Positions 30,247 to 40,938 are shown, counted from the stretch's first letter. The stretch: 64,000 nt of DNA from Psychrobacter sp. NG25 (GCF_015234355.1 NZ_JADGMV010000001.1:62001-126000), one strand, 5' to 3'. A program made the numbers and translations. The notes: generated by a model not told the origin, from the letters alone.

Positions 30247-30301
30247 TATATTGTCCCTAAAGCGCTTCGAACCCAAATACCATCAATAATGTATGGGCTA
30301 T

Positions 30302-31165
<864 letters not shown>

Positions 31166-31378
31166 CTATATGCTAGCAAATTTTGCTCAAACTTAATACT
31201 TATCTGCTACATTTGTCCTAACAGCTGACTTACATTTTTATCAGAGGCTTTGCTACAATGGTTGGTTCGACTCATCCTGCTTATTTTTTACATAAAAAAC
31301 ATGTAAAACAAGCGGATCAGGATGAGGAATTATAGGTGAGGACACGATGTTGTTCTTAGAAATCCTTACGAGGAAACC

Positions 31379-31855
31379 ATGTCAAAGAAATCAAAAAAAC
31401 CTGATAATCAGATTTGTGCCAATAAAAAGGCACGCCATGAATACTTTATTGAAGAATCATTTGAGGCAGGTCTTGCCCTACAAGGGTGGGAAGTCAAAGC
31501 CATTCGCGCAGGTAAGATGACCATTACTGAAGCGTATGTGATATTTCGCAATAACGAAGCTTTCCTGTTTGGTGCGCACATTCAGCCGCTACTGTCGAGC
31601 TCAACGCACGTTAGCCCAGATAGCATTCGTACTCGTAAGCTGCTCCTCAATCGCCGTGAAATCGAAAAACTAGCTGGGGCAATCAACCAAAAAGGTTATG
31701 CTTGCGTACCGTTGTCTTGCTACTGGAAGAACTCACTGGTGAAATGTCAGATTGGTCTTGCCATCGGTAAGAAACAACATGACAAGCGTAAAACGTTGAA
31801 AGATCGTGACTGGGAACGTGATAAGCAACGTGGCTTTAAACAACATTTAGATTAA
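31379..31855 (+). CDS. smpB: SsrA-binding protein SmpB
   Basis: Binds tmRNA and brings it to stalled ribosomes for trans-translation. The N-terminal [32 protein letters not shown] and the basic C-terminal tail ([22 protein letters not shown]) match SmpB closely. 158 aa, standard length. Strong ribosome site GAGGAAACC. The tmRNA gene ssrA was looked for in the flanks and not seen. Confidence 0.96.
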   Translation: MSKKSKKPDNQICANKKARHEYFIEESFEAGLALQGWEVKAIRAGKMTITEAYVIFRNNEAFLFGAHIQPLLSSSTHVSPDSIRTRKLLLNRREIEKLAGAINQKGYACVPLSCYWKNSLVKCQIGLAIGKKQHDKRKTLKDRDWERDKQRGFKQHLD

Positions 31856-31856
31856 T

Positions 31857-31964
31857 ACAGTCAAATCCACTATAGAGGTGTTACAGCGTTAACAGCGTTT
31901 GATGTATTTAATATACATCTGCTTTCAGTTGCCTTGTACCACCTCTACATTGAATTAACGATAG
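31857..31964. repeat. Foldback repeat element, copy A
   Basis: One of at least seven related ~107-bp elements in the window. The ends are imperfect inverted repeats (CAGTCAAATCCACTATAGAGGTG at the left, CACCTCTACATTGAATTAACG at the right). The core shares AGCGTTAAC..., ATATACATCT and GTTGCCTTGTA with the other copies. It lies directly after smpB. Same orientation as copy D. Confidence 0.8.
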
Positions 31965-31996
31965 CCTCCTTAAACGAAGTCAGTTTAATCTAATAC

Positions 31997-32038
31997 AAAA
32001 ATGGACGATTCAGCGTTATGTTGAATCGTCCATTTTTT
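31997..32038. terminator. Bidirectional terminator smpB / rarD
   Basis: Perfect long stem AATGGACGATTCA / TGAATCGTCCATT with loop GCGTTATGT, A-tract on the left and T6 on the right. Lies between the convergent smpB (+) and rarD-type permease (-). Confidence 0.93.
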
Positions 32039-32075
32039 ATTTATCTATTGTTTAATTAGTAAATGACTCACTTTC

Positions 32076-33098
32076 TTACGTGATCGGCTCTTTTGCCAAA
32101 GATTGGATATTTCTACGAGCTTGGCGCAATTGACGAATGCCATGTGTAATCAAGCAAGCAATGCCGACCCAAATCAAACCATAGCTGTAAATCATCGCTG
32201 ACTCAAATGAGTTGCCCAATACAGTGATCGCTAAGACAAATAATAGCGCAGGCTCCAGATAACTCATCATGCCATAGACATTTACAGGTAGCATTTGACT
32301 GGCATCGACGTTGGTTTTCATAGCCCACACACTCAGTACACCTAGCCCAGCAATCATCATGATAAAGAAAGCAGAACCACTCACCAACCCCAAACTACTC
32401 GGCGCAAAAAGCAATAAGTAAGCCAATGCAAACGGCGCGCAAATGGTTAAATCTACCAACAGTCCAGTCACCGCACCGATACCCTGTAGACGACGTAAAA
32501 TATAATAGACCGGATACGTGCCACAGACCCAAAGCGTCGCCCACGATATGCTCTGCGTACGTACAATCTCGCTACCGACTCCCAATGCCGCAAAGCCTAC
32601 TGCCAACCACTGTAATCGACTCAACTTTTCGCCAAACAATAGGCAACCAAATAACACCATCGTAAGCGGAAATAAGAAGTACCCCATGGCCGTTTGTACA
32701 CCTTGACCATTGACTGGTGCCCACATAAATAGCCAAAATTGACTGAGAAATATAGGCGTCGGTAATAACAGCCAAGCCCACTGCTTTGCCGTACGTAATG
32801 CTTTTAACTTATCAATGTGTAACCCTAAACGACCACTGATAATCAAATAACCAACCAGTGCCACCCACATCCCAAGCATCCGCCAGATAAAAACTTGCGT
32901 CCCTGACAATGGCGCTAAAAAGCTACTATAGGCGTAAAGAATACCGAATAACACATTGGACAATACGGCCAACACCACACCCGATATTAACGTACGTTGC
33001 TGAGTGCTCCCCGCTGTCCAAATCGCAGGTAAAGGTATGCGCGACACTGTGGTTGTCAATGTATTAGCGAACGCATTAGATAATATAGAAATAGACAT
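32076..33098 (-). CDS. rarD: EamA-family permease, RarD type
   Basis: Drug/metabolite transporter superfamily protein with about ten hydrophobic helices. GVVLAVLSNVLFGILYAYSSFLAPLSG, the WRMLGMWVALVGYLI segment and ANGQG-like VNGQGVQTAMGYFLFPL are typical of RarD. 340 aa from the ATG at 33098; an in-frame GTG at 33146 would add 16 residues without a ribosome site. Substrate unknown (RarD homologues were linked to chloramphenicol sensitivity or metabolite export). Divergent from an Lrp/AsnC gene, a frequent exporter-regulator pairing, so an amino acid is a plausible substrate. Confidence 0.85.
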   Translation of the reverse strand: MSISILSNAFANTLTTTVSRIPLPAIWTAGSTQQRTLISGVVLAVLSNVLFGILYAYSSFLAPLSGTQVFIWRMLGMWVALVGYLIISGRLGLHIDKLKALRTAKQWAWLLLPTPIFLSQFWLFMWAPVNGQGVQTAMGYFLFPLTMVLFGCLLFGEKLSRLQWLAVGFAALGVGSEIVRTQSISWATLWVCGTYPVYYILRRLQGIGAVTGLLVDLTICAPFALAYLLLFAPSSLGLVSGSAFFIMMIAGLGVLSVWAMKTNVDASQMLPVNVYGMMSYLEPALLFVLAITVLGNSFESAMIYSYGLIWVGIACLITHGIRQLRQARRNIQSLAKEPIT

Positions 33099-33281
33099 GA
33101 GCAGCACCGTAAAACAATAGTCGTTAAACAAATCAATGGTCAGCACAGTGATGGTCCGTGGCTAACTACTGGTTGATAGGTTCTATTTTACTTATGCCTT
33201 ACGAGATATTATGTCTATAATTATCTTTATATGAGTAAAATTATCTAAAAATTTATTAATAATTCAATTATTTATCGGTTT

Positions 33282-33310
33282 TTGAATTATAGTGATAATA
33301 GGTTTAATAA
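33282..33310 (+). promoter_or_regulatory. Possible promoter of the Lrp/AsnC gene
   Basis: TTGAAT (33282-33287), 17-bp spacer, TAATAA (33305-33310), about 45 bp before the GTG start. It sits in a very AT-rich divergent region (33180-33310) that could hold binding sites of the regulator itself. Confidence 0.4.
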
Positions 33311-33355
33311 CAGATTTTTAGCAGTGTTCTTTGTAGAATTTTTGGAGAAAATACC

Positions 33356-33823
33356 GTGAGCCACGTTCTAGATGATATTGATAAAGCCATTTTGAATTTG
33401 CTACAAGAGGATGCCACGCTACCTTTAAAAACTGTCTCAGAGCGTGTCCATGTGTCTATCGCTACGGCGCAGCGCCGTATCCAAGCGTTAACGAATAATG
33501 GCGTGATTACCAAGCAGGTCGCTATTGTCGATCCTAATAAGGTCGGCTATGGACTGACGGCGGTGGTAATGATAGAAATGGCGCGCTCCAACACGTCGAT
33601 GCAGCATCGATTTGAGCGCTTAATGCATTCACAGCCACAGGTCATGAGCTGCTATGAGGTATCAGGGGATGCGGATTTTATGTTGATGGTCAATGCCAAA
33701 AACATGAGCGAATACCATCGTTTCACCACAGGCTTGCTAACTTATGAAAATAACGTCCGCCACTTTAAAAGTCAGTTTGTGATGAACTTCACTAAGAGTG
33801 GCACGAAGATTACGTTAGATTAA
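33356..33823 (+). CDS. Lrp/AsnC family transcriptional regulator
   Basis: 155-aa feast/famine regulator. An N-terminal winged helix-turn-helix (LDDIDKAILNLLQEDATLPLKTVSERVHVSIATAQRRIQAL, quoted by region residues 4-44) is followed by the RAM ligand-binding domain (VMSCYEVSGDADFMLMV). GTG start with strong ribosome site TTTGGAGAAA. It probably controls itself and the divergent RarD-type permease; the ligand is likely an amino acid but cannot be named. Confidence 0.92.
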   Translation: MSHVLDDIDKAILNLLQEDATLPLKTVSERVHVSIATAQRRIQALTNNGVITKQVAIVDPNKVGYGLTAVVMIEMARSNTSMQHRFERLMHSQPQVMSCYEVSGDADFMLMVNAKNMSEYHRFTTGLLTYENNVRHFKSQFVMNFTKSGTKITLD

Positions 33824-33979
33824 TTTCAAGGCGTGTCATGACTGATTGCTCATGACTTATTAATTATGGTTGATCAGTCATAATTAATAAATAGATGTCA
33901 TGATTGTAGATCGAATCAAGCGACTAAAGACACGCCCCAATCTCATATTGAAAAAACATTAAATGCATATTGAAAAATA

Positions 33980-34603
33980 TTAAAAAAGCTTTTCGACCAC
34001 TGCCCTTGGATGACTTTGCTTGGCAGTTTCTGCGACCTGAAATAGTATTTCATCTGCTTCTACAGGACCAGCAATATCGCACAAACAAATATAAGCAAGC
34101 TGAATCAGATTATTCAAAATATGCTCATTGTCAGGTACGACTGGCTGTGCACCTTCCAAGAACTGATTAATGTCGATAGAATGCCCTTTAAAGGTGCGTT
34201 CTTTCGAGACAGTTTGGTGCATGATATGGAAAAAACTGCGCTTGTCTGACTCGGCTAACTGATGGCCAATTGCTTCCATCACCGTATAAAATGCTTGAAG
34301 CAACTCAGAAACAGATTTTTGTTCATCAATTACTACTCTACTACCCCTCTCTTCGGCCATCTGCTGATGGTCTGTCTGCATCGTATTCCAAAACCCTTTA
34401 CGAATATCAGACTTGTATTCTTGTAGCTCAGGATAGCGTCGCGTCGCATCTAAAACGCACTGCTGCATCATCTTTACAGATACCGTCGAATACTGTTGCC
34501 ACTGAGTTGTCAGTAATTTTACCTCTTCGGGGTGTAGATATCTTGCCAGTACAACTGCCATCGCGGACACGGTTTGATTTACTGATTGAGTGTCGATATT
34601 CAT
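33980..34603 (-). CDS. Unknown protein co-transcribed with amtB
   Basis: 207 aa, mostly helical, no signal peptide or transmembrane segment, and no motif I recognise. Notable segments: VLARYLHPEEVKLLTTQWQQY, YKSDIRKGFWNTMQTDHQQM and LIQLAYICLCDIAGPVEADEILFQVAE. It starts 10 bp after the amtB stop with its own strong ribosome site (TAGGAGAAAGC), so the two are one operon. The usual partner at this place would be glnK (PII), which this is not. A role in ammonium uptake or nitrogen control is only inferred from position. Confidence 0.8.
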   Translation of the reverse strand: MNIDTQSVNQTVSAMAVVLARYLHPEEVKLLTTQWQQYSTVSVKMMQQCVLDATRRYPELQEYKSDIRKGFWNTMQTDHQQMAEERGSRVVIDEQKSVSELLQAFYTVMEAIGHQLAESDKRSFFHIMHQTVSKERTFKGHSIDINQFLEGAQPVVPDNEHILNNLIQLAYICLCDIAGPVEADEILFQVAETAKQSHPRAVVEKLF

Positions 34604-34613
34604 CAGCTTTCTC

Positions 34614-35993
34614 CTATAGATGTCGCTCTGTTAAGTTTTTGGCATCAAACATTTGCTTTTGAAACTCTGGATAGCCAATCTCTGCATGCTCGGTGTAATC
34701 TAGGCCACGCTGCTCATGCAAGCGACTGGCTTTTAATCCAAAGCTGACATCAATCAACTTATACATGATGAGTCCCAGTCCCAAGCCCCAGACTAGCGCC
34801 ACACCCACACCAAGTAATTGCACACCCACACGTGATAAATTAAATAAGTCGTCTGAATAAAACAATCCAGCCGCGAGCGTGCCCCATGCACCGCCAAAAC
34901 CATGAACCGCAACGGCTGAGACCACATCATCGATCTTTAATTTCAATAACGCTTGTGTCGATAAGATGTATATCACGGAGGCAGCTGCACCGATGATAAC
35001 GGCGAAGATAGGCGTCGTTGTCGCACAGCCTGCGGTAATGGATACCAAACCAATCAAACTGGCGTTGACACTATCACTGAGTAAAATGGCTTTGTTCAAT
35101 GCTTTTGAGATGAGCATATAACTCACTACCGCACTGATCGCTGCTACGAATGTATTGACGGCGATTAAACCGATATTACCAGTGATAGATAGTGTGGAAC
35201 CAGCATTGAACCCAAACCAACCAAACCACAATATAAAACCACCAAGTGCAACTAATGTCATATTATGACCTGCTATCAATCGCGGTGTACCATCAGGTGC
35301 GAAACGACCTAATCTTGGGCCAATGACCAATATACCTGCCAGTGCCAGCCAGCCACCGATAGAATGGACAACCGTAGAGCCAGCAAAATCAATGAACCCA
35401 AGCTCAGCTAGCCAGCCCGTACCACCGAAATAACCACCCCATACCCAACTAGCGAAGACAGGGTAAATGAACAAGCAAATAATACATGCAGCTACCGCGT
35501 AGCCCACAAAGGATACTCGCTCCGCCATTGCCCCACTCGCTACCGTAACGGCTGTGGCAGCAAACATCATTTGGAAAAACATCAATGCCCAGTCCATATT
35601 GGACAAATTCACTGGCATAAAGTGATCTGTACCGAAGAATCCTGAGTCATTGGTGCCCATCATCAACCCAAAACCAACCAAATAAAAGGCCAAACCACCG
35701 ATACACATATCGGTATAATTTTTCATCATGACATTGACAGTGTTCTTCGCACGTACCGATCCGCTCTCTAGCAATGCAAATCCTGCCTGCATAAAGAACA
35801 CTAGCACTCCGCCCCAAATAATCCATGCAATATTCTGATACTCAAGTAACTGCGCCACTGTCAGAGTCGCTTCTTCAGCAGCCGCTGCGCTAGACATAAT
35901 CCCAAACAGTACCGCGCTCATCAACAGTACTTTAGAGCAAAAGGATTTACATAAAACAGATACCTTATCCAAACTCAAATAGGATGCTTTCAC
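34614..35993 (-). CDS. amtB: Ammonium transporter AmtB
   Basis: Inner-membrane ammonium channel. It has an N-terminal signal-like segment (VLLMSAVLFGIMSSAAAA) and then about eleven helices. The conserved pore histidines are present in VVHSIGGWLAL and VAVHGFGGAWGTLAAG, along with FMQAGFALLESG. 459 aa against a usual 400-430. The start is a GTG at 35993 backed by an excellent ribosome site (TTTGGAGAGATAAA); the ATG at 35921 has none. No glnK next to it. Region upstream (35994-36432) should contain a nitrogen-controlled promoter, but I saw no clear sigma-54 site. Confidence 0.95.
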   Translation of the reverse strand: MKASYLSLDKVSVLCKSFCSKVLLMSAVLFGIMSSAAAAEEATLTVAQLLEYQNIAWIIWGGVLVFFMQAGFALLESGSVRAKNTVNVMMKNYTDMCIGGLAFYLVGFGLMMGTNDSGFFGTDHFMPVNLSNMDWALMFFQMMFAATAVTVASGAMAERVSFVGYAVAACIICLFIYPVFASWVWGGYFGGTGWLAELGFIDFAGSTVVHSIGGWLALAGILVIGPRLGRFAPDGTPRLIAGHNMTLVALGGFILWFGWFGFNAGSTLSITGNIGLIAVNTFVAAISAVVSYMLISKALNKAILLSDSVNASLIGLVSITAGCATTTPIFAVIIGAAASVIYILSTQALLKLKIDDVVSAVAVHGFGGAWGTLAAGLFYSDDLFNLSRVGVQLLGVGVALVWGLGLGLIMYKLIDVSFGLKASRLHEQRGLDYTEHAEIGYPEFQKQMFDAKNLTERHL

Positions 35994-36432
35994 TTTATCT
36001 CTCCAAACAATTATCGATTTTATGGTATTTATATATGTATTGTTTTTATGAGCCTATCTAAATCAATAGACTCTACGAAAGAGAAAGCAAAGCGCATGCC
36101 AAAACGTACTTTGGGCATTGGGAAAATAAAATAGCTACTCTAAAAAAAGAGCACCCTTTAATCGAAACAGACCTGTAATTGTTCATCTAGCATCAAATAA
36201 ACGCCGAGATGTGGACTGATAAAAATAAGATGCCTAGTACGAAGTTGATACTTAGTTTCTGTTCTACTTCATTAGCAGTAGCCAAAGTATTTTGTTCAAT
36301 AGAATATGAATAATGAGTAGATAAGGCATGTCTAAACCATGTACCATATCAACGAAAGTTTGATAATAACCATCAAACAAAGAACCAATATTAATAGTCG
36401 ATAGTCAATCATCATAGACAAGGAAATAGAGT
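35994..36432. other. Divergent intergenic region amtB / lipoprotein
   Basis: About 440 bases without a gene, promoters for both flanking genes expected. I looked for a TGGCAC-N5-TTGC (sigma-54) site facing amtB and did not find a good one. No copy of the foldback element, no RNA gene recognised. Confidence 0.5.
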
Positions 36433-37212
36433 ATGACTCAGCATAAAGGCACACCTGCAGACAAACTAGAAAGCACCAGTAACAGCGATAAGCATCACAC
36501 TGCATTACCAGCCAAATTCAACTCAAAAGCAGTGGTTATGGGTGCCTCACTGGCGGCGTTGCTAGCGACCTCAGGCTGTGCCACTAGCTCATTATTAGAC
36601 AGTGACAGTCATACCAGCACGAGCACCACCAAGAATGTGTTATCTGAAGATCAAATCATTGCTTTTGGACGTCCTGCTCAAGCGTTGCCAAAAATGCCAA
36701 ACGCGTCCATGGTTATCGTCGGTGAAAAGAACAGCTATGTACTGACCCAAGGTGGGACAGAAATGATCAGCTTGCTAAGTAGCTTGACACCTAAAAACAT
36801 CCAAGTCGATAACGACATGAATTTTTATGTGCCAAATAATGATGGGTATTTTCAGGGAGAGATGAAGCTTTCTTATGCCAAGTTAAAAGACGAATTTAAG
36901 CGCTCTGACTATCAGTTCTTTTTGCAAAACAGTGGTAAAGAATGTACCTCAGCCAGTGATCAGCGCATCAATGCCCAGCGCTTTTGCTTCAGCGTCCCTG
37001 TCAAAGGCGCTATCTATCCGCAGGTTAGTAATCTAAGCATGATCCAGTCAAATTACCGTCCTTTATCTAAGCCTTATATGGTGAGTTTTTATTCAAAAAC
37101 CATGCAGAGCCACGTATCTAGTAGCGGTGCAAATACAGCGCAGAAGCTTGTACTGCTACCCTTTGCCCTAGCATTCGACGTGGTTACCTTTCCGTTTCAG
37201 CTATTAGAGTAA
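36433..37212 (+). CDS. Putative lipoprotein of unknown function
   Basis: 259 aa. A lipobox LLATSGC (Cys about residue 49) follows a short hydrophobic stretch (VVMGASLAALLA), so the mature protein should be lipid-anchored. Unusually, about 35 hydrophilic residues precede the hydrophobic stretch. The ATG at 36433 has a good ribosome site (AAGGAAAT), while the ATG at 36538, which would give an ordinary lipoprotein signal, has none. The body contains one Cys pair (KECTS...RFCFS) and ends in a hydrophobic segment LPFALAFDVVTFPFQLL. Family not recognised. Confidence 0.75.
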   Translation: MTQHKGTPADKLESTSNSDKHHTALPAKFNSKAVVMGASLAALLATSGCATSSLLDSDSHTSTSTTKNVLSEDQIIAFGRPAQALPKMPNASMVIVGEKNSYVLTQGGTEMISLLSSLTPKNIQVDNDMNFYVPNNDGYFQGEMKLSYAKLKDEFKRSDYQFFLQNSGKECTSASDQRINAQRFCFSVPVKGAIYPQVSNLSMIQSNYRPLSKPYMVSFYSKTMQSHVSSSGANTAQKLVLLPFALAFDVVTFPFQLLE

Positions 37213-37263
37213 TCAGTTTTCTGTACTTATGACAGGGTAAATCAAGAATAAAGGGTTAAATCA

Positions 37264-37293
37264 AAAAGGTTTCTAATAATTTAGGAACCTTTT
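37264..37293 (+). terminator. Rho-independent terminator of the 36433 lipoprotein gene
   Basis: 11-bp stem AAAAGGTTTCT / AGGAACCTTTT (one G-T pair), loop AATAATTT, about 50 bp after the stop. The T-run is short and partly in the stem. Confidence 0.75.
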
Positions 37294-37397
37294 ACTTATA
37301 GATTATTCCACACTATCAATAACTTATCATTAATCGCCCATCATAGAATAGGTCGCATAGTGAGTTGGATTCATGTTAAAATGAGCGCTTTTAAATG

Positions 37398-37433
37398 AGC
37401 CGTTAATATTTTTAATGAATAACGGCTTTTTTT
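37398..37433 (+). terminator. Terminator-like hairpin in the leader of the YgiQ gene
   Basis: Perfect 8-bp stem AGCCGTTA (37398-37405) / TAACGGCT (37420-37427), followed by T7. It ends only about 30 bp before the ATG of the radical SAM gene, and a separate terminator (37264-37293) already closes the upstream gene. It could therefore be an attenuator of the downstream gene. Confidence 0.75.
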
Positions 37434-37464
37434 AGTGCCATTTTTCTATTCAACAGGTCCGCCC

Positions 37465-39948
37465 ATGTCTGCCGATACCATCGCCCGCACCGCCTTTAAA
37501 CAAGGCACAAAACCTCTTTTCGATTACGACAAACACTGGGCGAGCTGCTACGAGCCTGCGCCCTATCTGCCTATGAGTCGCAAAGAGATGGATGATTTGG
37601 GCTGGGATGCCTGTGATGTCATCATCATTTCAGGTGATGCTTATGTCGATCACCCAAGCTTTGGTATGGCGATCATTGGTCGTCTATTAGAGTCGCAAGG
37701 GTTTCGCGTCGGTATCATTGCTCAGCCAGATTGGAAGAGCAAAGACGCCTTTATGGAACTGGGCAAACCTGTCTATGCTTACGGCGTGACCGCAGGCAAC
37801 ATGGATAGCATGATTAACCGCTATACCGCTGACCGTAAAATCCGTAGCGATGACGCTTACTCACCAGGCAACGTGGCCAATAAACGCCCTGACCGTGCCG
37901 CTATCGTTTACAGCCAGCGCTGCCGTGAAGCGTATCCTGATGTGCCCATTATCCTAGGCGGTATCGAAGGCAGTCTACGCCGCATCGCTCATTATGATTA
38001 CTGGTCAGATAAAGTCCGTCGTAGTATCTTGATGGATGCCCGTGCCGATGTTTTATTGTACGGTAATGCTGAGCGCGCCATCGTCGATGTGGTACATGGT
38101 TTGTCTAAAGGCTATAGCTTTGAGCAAATGAGCAAGCTGCGTGGTACATCATATCTATTGACGCCAACACGCCGCCATTGGCAAGATGATATGACCGAAG
38201 TCGCCAGTAATGATGTCGATACCGTCGGTCGTGTTGATCCGATTATCAACCCTTACGTCATGACCGAAGACGTCGATCAATGCTCTATCGAGCAAGAAAA
38301 ACCGAGCGACTCGCCTGTTGGCCAAGCCATGTCTTCAATGTCATCGCAGTATCAGGGTTTCGTCGCTGAACCTGTCACCAATAAAATCATCAATGCTGAC
38401 CAAGTGGATGAAGAGACGCAAGTGGTACAAATGCGTGGCTTTGATACTGCAGAGGGCAGAAACAATAAGCCGATGACGGCGCGCAAGCATAAGCTAAAAA
38501 TGCCGCCACGTGAAAAAACCGTCATTCGTCTGCCTGATTATGAGCACGTCAAATCTGACCCAGTGCTTTATGCGCATGCTAGCCGTATCTTGCATCTTGA
38601 GACCAATCCGGGTAATGCCCGTGCGCTAGTACAGCGTCACAGCAGCGGTGCAGGTAATTCGCATACTTCTATCGACGTGTGGTTGAATCCGCCACCAGTG
38701 CCACTTTCAACTGAAGAGATGGATTACGTCTTTGACTTGCCGTATGCACGTCTGCCACACCCAAGCTATGGCGATGCGCGTATCCCTGCTTATGACATGA
38801 TTAAGTTTTCGGTCAATATCATGCGCGGTTGTTTCGGTGGTTGTACGTTCTGCTCGATCACTGAGCACGAAGGCCGCATTATTCAAAGCCGCTCAGAAGA
38901 TTCTATCTTGCGCGAAGTAGAAGCCATTCGTGATACGGCACCTAACTTTACGGGTGTGATATCGGATCTTGGTGGCCCAACGGCAAACATGTACCGCCTT
39001 AGCTGTAAAGACGAGACGATTGAGAAGAATTGCCGTAAGCCGTCTTGTGTATACCCTGACGTCTGCGAAAACCTAATCACCGATCACAGCAATCTGACCA
39101 AACTATACCGCAAAGCGCGTGACATTAAAGGTGTGAAAAAAATCCTGATCGCATCTGGTTTACGTTATGATTTGGCCGTTAAAGACCCTGAATACGTCAA
39201 AGAATTGGTCAGTCATCATGTCGGTGGCTATCTAAAAATCGCCCCTGAGCATTCTGAAGAAGGCGTGCTATCAAAAATGATGAAACCAGGCATGGGCAGC
39301 TACGATAAGTTCAAAGCCATGTTTGAGCAGTACAGCCAAGAAGCAGGCAAAGAGCAATATCTGATTCCTTATTTCATCGCGGCGCATCCAGGCACCAAAG
39401 ATGAAGACATGATGAATCTTGCTATTTGGCTCAAGAGTCATGGCTACCGTGCTGACCAAGTACAGGCATTTTATCCTAGCCCGATGGCGACGGCGACCAC
39501 CATGTATCACACGCACAAAGATCCGCTACATAAGGTCAGTCGTGATGAAGGTGACATGGATATCGTCAAATCTGGCAAGCAGCGCAAATTGCATAAAGCG
39601 TTCTTGCGCTATCATGATCCAAAAAACTGGGTAATGCTGCGTAAAGCACTACAAGACATGGGACGTAGTGACTTGATTGGTAAAAACCGTGGTTGCTTGA
39701 TTCCACCGTTTAACGCCAGTTTAGAAGGTCGCGATGCAGCGCAAGACAGCTATCAATCAGCGCGTAAAAAGAACAGTCGTGTTGGCAATGACTCGGTGAA
39801 GCGTAGCAGTAACTCATCAAATAGCAATGCCTCATCAGCTCAAGGCGCTGCGGGTAAAACCACAGCCAGCAAAAATACCAAAAAGCGGGTCAGCAAGGGC
39901 AACTTCCAAACCCAGCATACGGGTCTGCCACCGCGCAAAGCCAAGTAG
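37465..39948 (+). CDS. YgiQ family radical SAM protein
   Basis: Large radical SAM enzyme of unknown reaction. N-terminal YgiQ region ([64 protein letters not shown]). The [4Fe-4S] motif is CFGGCTFC (CX3CX2C) in [21 protein letters not shown]. Then the SAM barrel ([14 protein letters not shown]) and a C-terminal DUF3362-like region rich in basic and Ser/Asn residues. An internal Cys-rich patch ([12 protein letters not shown]) is also typical. 828 aa from the ATG at 37465; the GTG at 37435 would overlap the hairpin T-run. The long low-complexity tail (from about 770) looks disordered. Confidence 0.92.
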   Translation: MSADTIARTAFKQGTKPLFDYDKHWASCYEPAPYLPMSRKEMDDLGWDACDVIIISGDAYVDHPSFGMAIIGRLLESQGFRVGIIAQPDWKSKDAFMELGKPVYAYGVTAGNMDSMINRYTADRKIRSDDAYSPGNVANKRPDRAAIVYSQRCREAYPDVPIILGGIEGSLRRIAHYDYWSDKVRRSILMDARADVLLYGNAERAIVDVVHGLSKGYSFEQMSKLRGTSYLLTPTRRHWQDDMTEVASNDVDTVGRVDPIINPYVMTEDVDQCSIEQEKPSDSPVGQAMSSMSSQYQGFVAEPVTNKIINADQVDEETQVVQMRGFDTAEGRNNKPMTARKHKLKMPPREKTVIRLPDYEHVKSDPVLYAHASRILHLETNPGNARALVQRHSSGAGNSHTSIDVWLNPPPVPLSTEEMDYVFDLPYARLPHPSYGDARIPAYDMIKFSVNIMRGCFGGCTFCSITEHEGRIIQSRSEDSILREVEAIRDTAPNFTGVISDLGGPTANMYRLSCKDETIEKNCRKPSCVYPDVCENLITDHSNLTKLYRKARDIKGVKKILIASGLRYDLAVKDPEYVKELVSHHVGGYLKIAPEHSEEGVLSKMMKPGMGSYDKFKAMFEQYSQEAGKEQYLIPYFIAAHPGTKDEDMMNLAIWLKSHGYRADQVQAFYPSPMATATTMYHTHKDPLHKVSRDEGDMDIVKSGKQRKLHKAFLRYHDPKNWVMLRKALQDMGRSDLIGKNRGCLIPPFNASLEGRDAAQDSYQSARKKNSRVGNDSVKRSSNSSNSNASSAQGAAGKTTASKNTKKRVSKGNFQTQHTGLPPRKAK

Positions 39949-39998
39949 CGTTCATGATATAGAAATGCATGCTCAATTCAGAGCATGTTAAGTAAAAC

Positions 39999-40040
39999 AA
40001 AAAAGCGTCTATCGATTCATATATCGATAGGCGCTTTTTT
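39999..40040. terminator. Rho-independent terminator after the YgiQ gene
   Basis: Long stem AAAAAGCG-CTATCGAT / ATCGATAG-CGCTTTTTT with single mismatch, loop TCATAT, T6 on the plus strand. About 50 bp after the stop. Confidence 0.92.
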
Positions 40041-40263
40041 ATGCGTGTGAGATTGGTTTTAGCCCGTATCATCTACTGCTTTAATTGTCTTCCGACACAC
40101 TGAAAATGAGACATTACATTAGTCAGCAATTGTGTGACAAAGCAAACATGTAACAAACAATTTCTAACATTTACCTGAGTTCGTTTTGGGTACTATATGG
40201 CTATAAGCTTAACGCATACTTAAATATAATTACATGATACCGTCTATATCTTTGGAGAAAACC

Positions 40264-40692
40264 ATGAACACCCTTACCAAAATTGTCGCAGCCCTACCTG
40301 CCCTCGCCCTATTAAGCGCTTGTGCGACTACTGCTCCGACTACTCCAAATACATCAGACGTGCCTGATTCAGACACAACTGCATCAGAGACCATGCCTAG
40401 TGCCGCTTACGATCGTATGGCACCAGCGCCTTATACTTGTACTGATGACAGCATCATCACAGCAAAACAATCTATTAATAAGAAACAAGTCATGCTAAAC
40501 GTGACATTGCCTAAAGTAAAATGGGCGTCACAGCCAGTTATCTTAAATGGTGATGCGCAAGATCATGTCGCAAGCTATGTCAATGATTCAAGCCCAGACG
40601 CGGTCTATGCATGGCACATGAAAGAAGACAAAGGTATCTTCGCTATCAAATGGGCAGATGGTACAGAGTATAACGTCAGCTGCCAAATCTAG
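40264..40692 (+). CDS. Small lipoprotein of unknown function
   Basis: About 142 aa from the ATG at 40264 (ribosome site TTTGGAGAAAACC; the frame extends 10 codons further up without a site). Lipoprotein signal MNTLTKIVAALPALALLSAC with lipobox LLSAC, followed by a Thr/Pro/Ser-rich linker. The mature domain (TCTDDSIITAKQSIN...FAIKWADGTEYNVSCQ) has two cysteines and resembles MliC/PliC-type lysozyme inhibitor lipoproteins in size, Cys placement and the ending WADGTEYNVSC; this resemblance is suggestive only. Confidence 0.8.
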   Translation: MNTLTKIVAALPALALLSACATTAPTTPNTSDVPDSDTTASETMPSAAYDRMAPAPYTCTDDSIITAKQSINKKQVMLNVTLPKVKWASQPVILNGDAQDHVASYVNDSSPDAVYAWHMKEDKGIFAIKWADGTEYNVSCQI

Positions 40693-40728
40693 TAAAATAA
40701 TCATAAGTAGAAAGTGATAATACACATT

Positions 40729-40758
40729 AAACAGTCATCATAAGGTGGCTGTTTTTTT
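40729..40758 (+). terminator. Rho-independent terminator of the 40264 lipoprotein gene
   Basis: 9-bp stem AAACAGTCA / TGGCTGTTT (one G-T pair), loop TCATAAGG, followed by a T-run. About 40 bp after the stop. Confidence 0.8.
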
Positions 40759-40767
40759 AGGCGCATT

Positions 40768-40818
40768 TTTATATAACCTGGCTATTTATATAATCTGGCT
40801 ATTTATATAACCTGCCTG
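40768..40818. repeat. Three 17-bp tandem repeats
   Basis: Three adjacent copies of TTTATATAACCTGGCTA (second with one change, third with changes at its end). Intergenic, between the terminator of one lipoprotein gene and the start region of the next. Confidence 0.85.
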
Positions 40819-40938
40819 TCTTATGGATGTTGGTATAACAATTGTTTGTTTACCGCATTTCTCTAGAGAACCATAACGAAAGCTGTCAAAATAGCGCATA
40901 TATACAATACGATGATGATCAATCAAGAGGATACGTCG

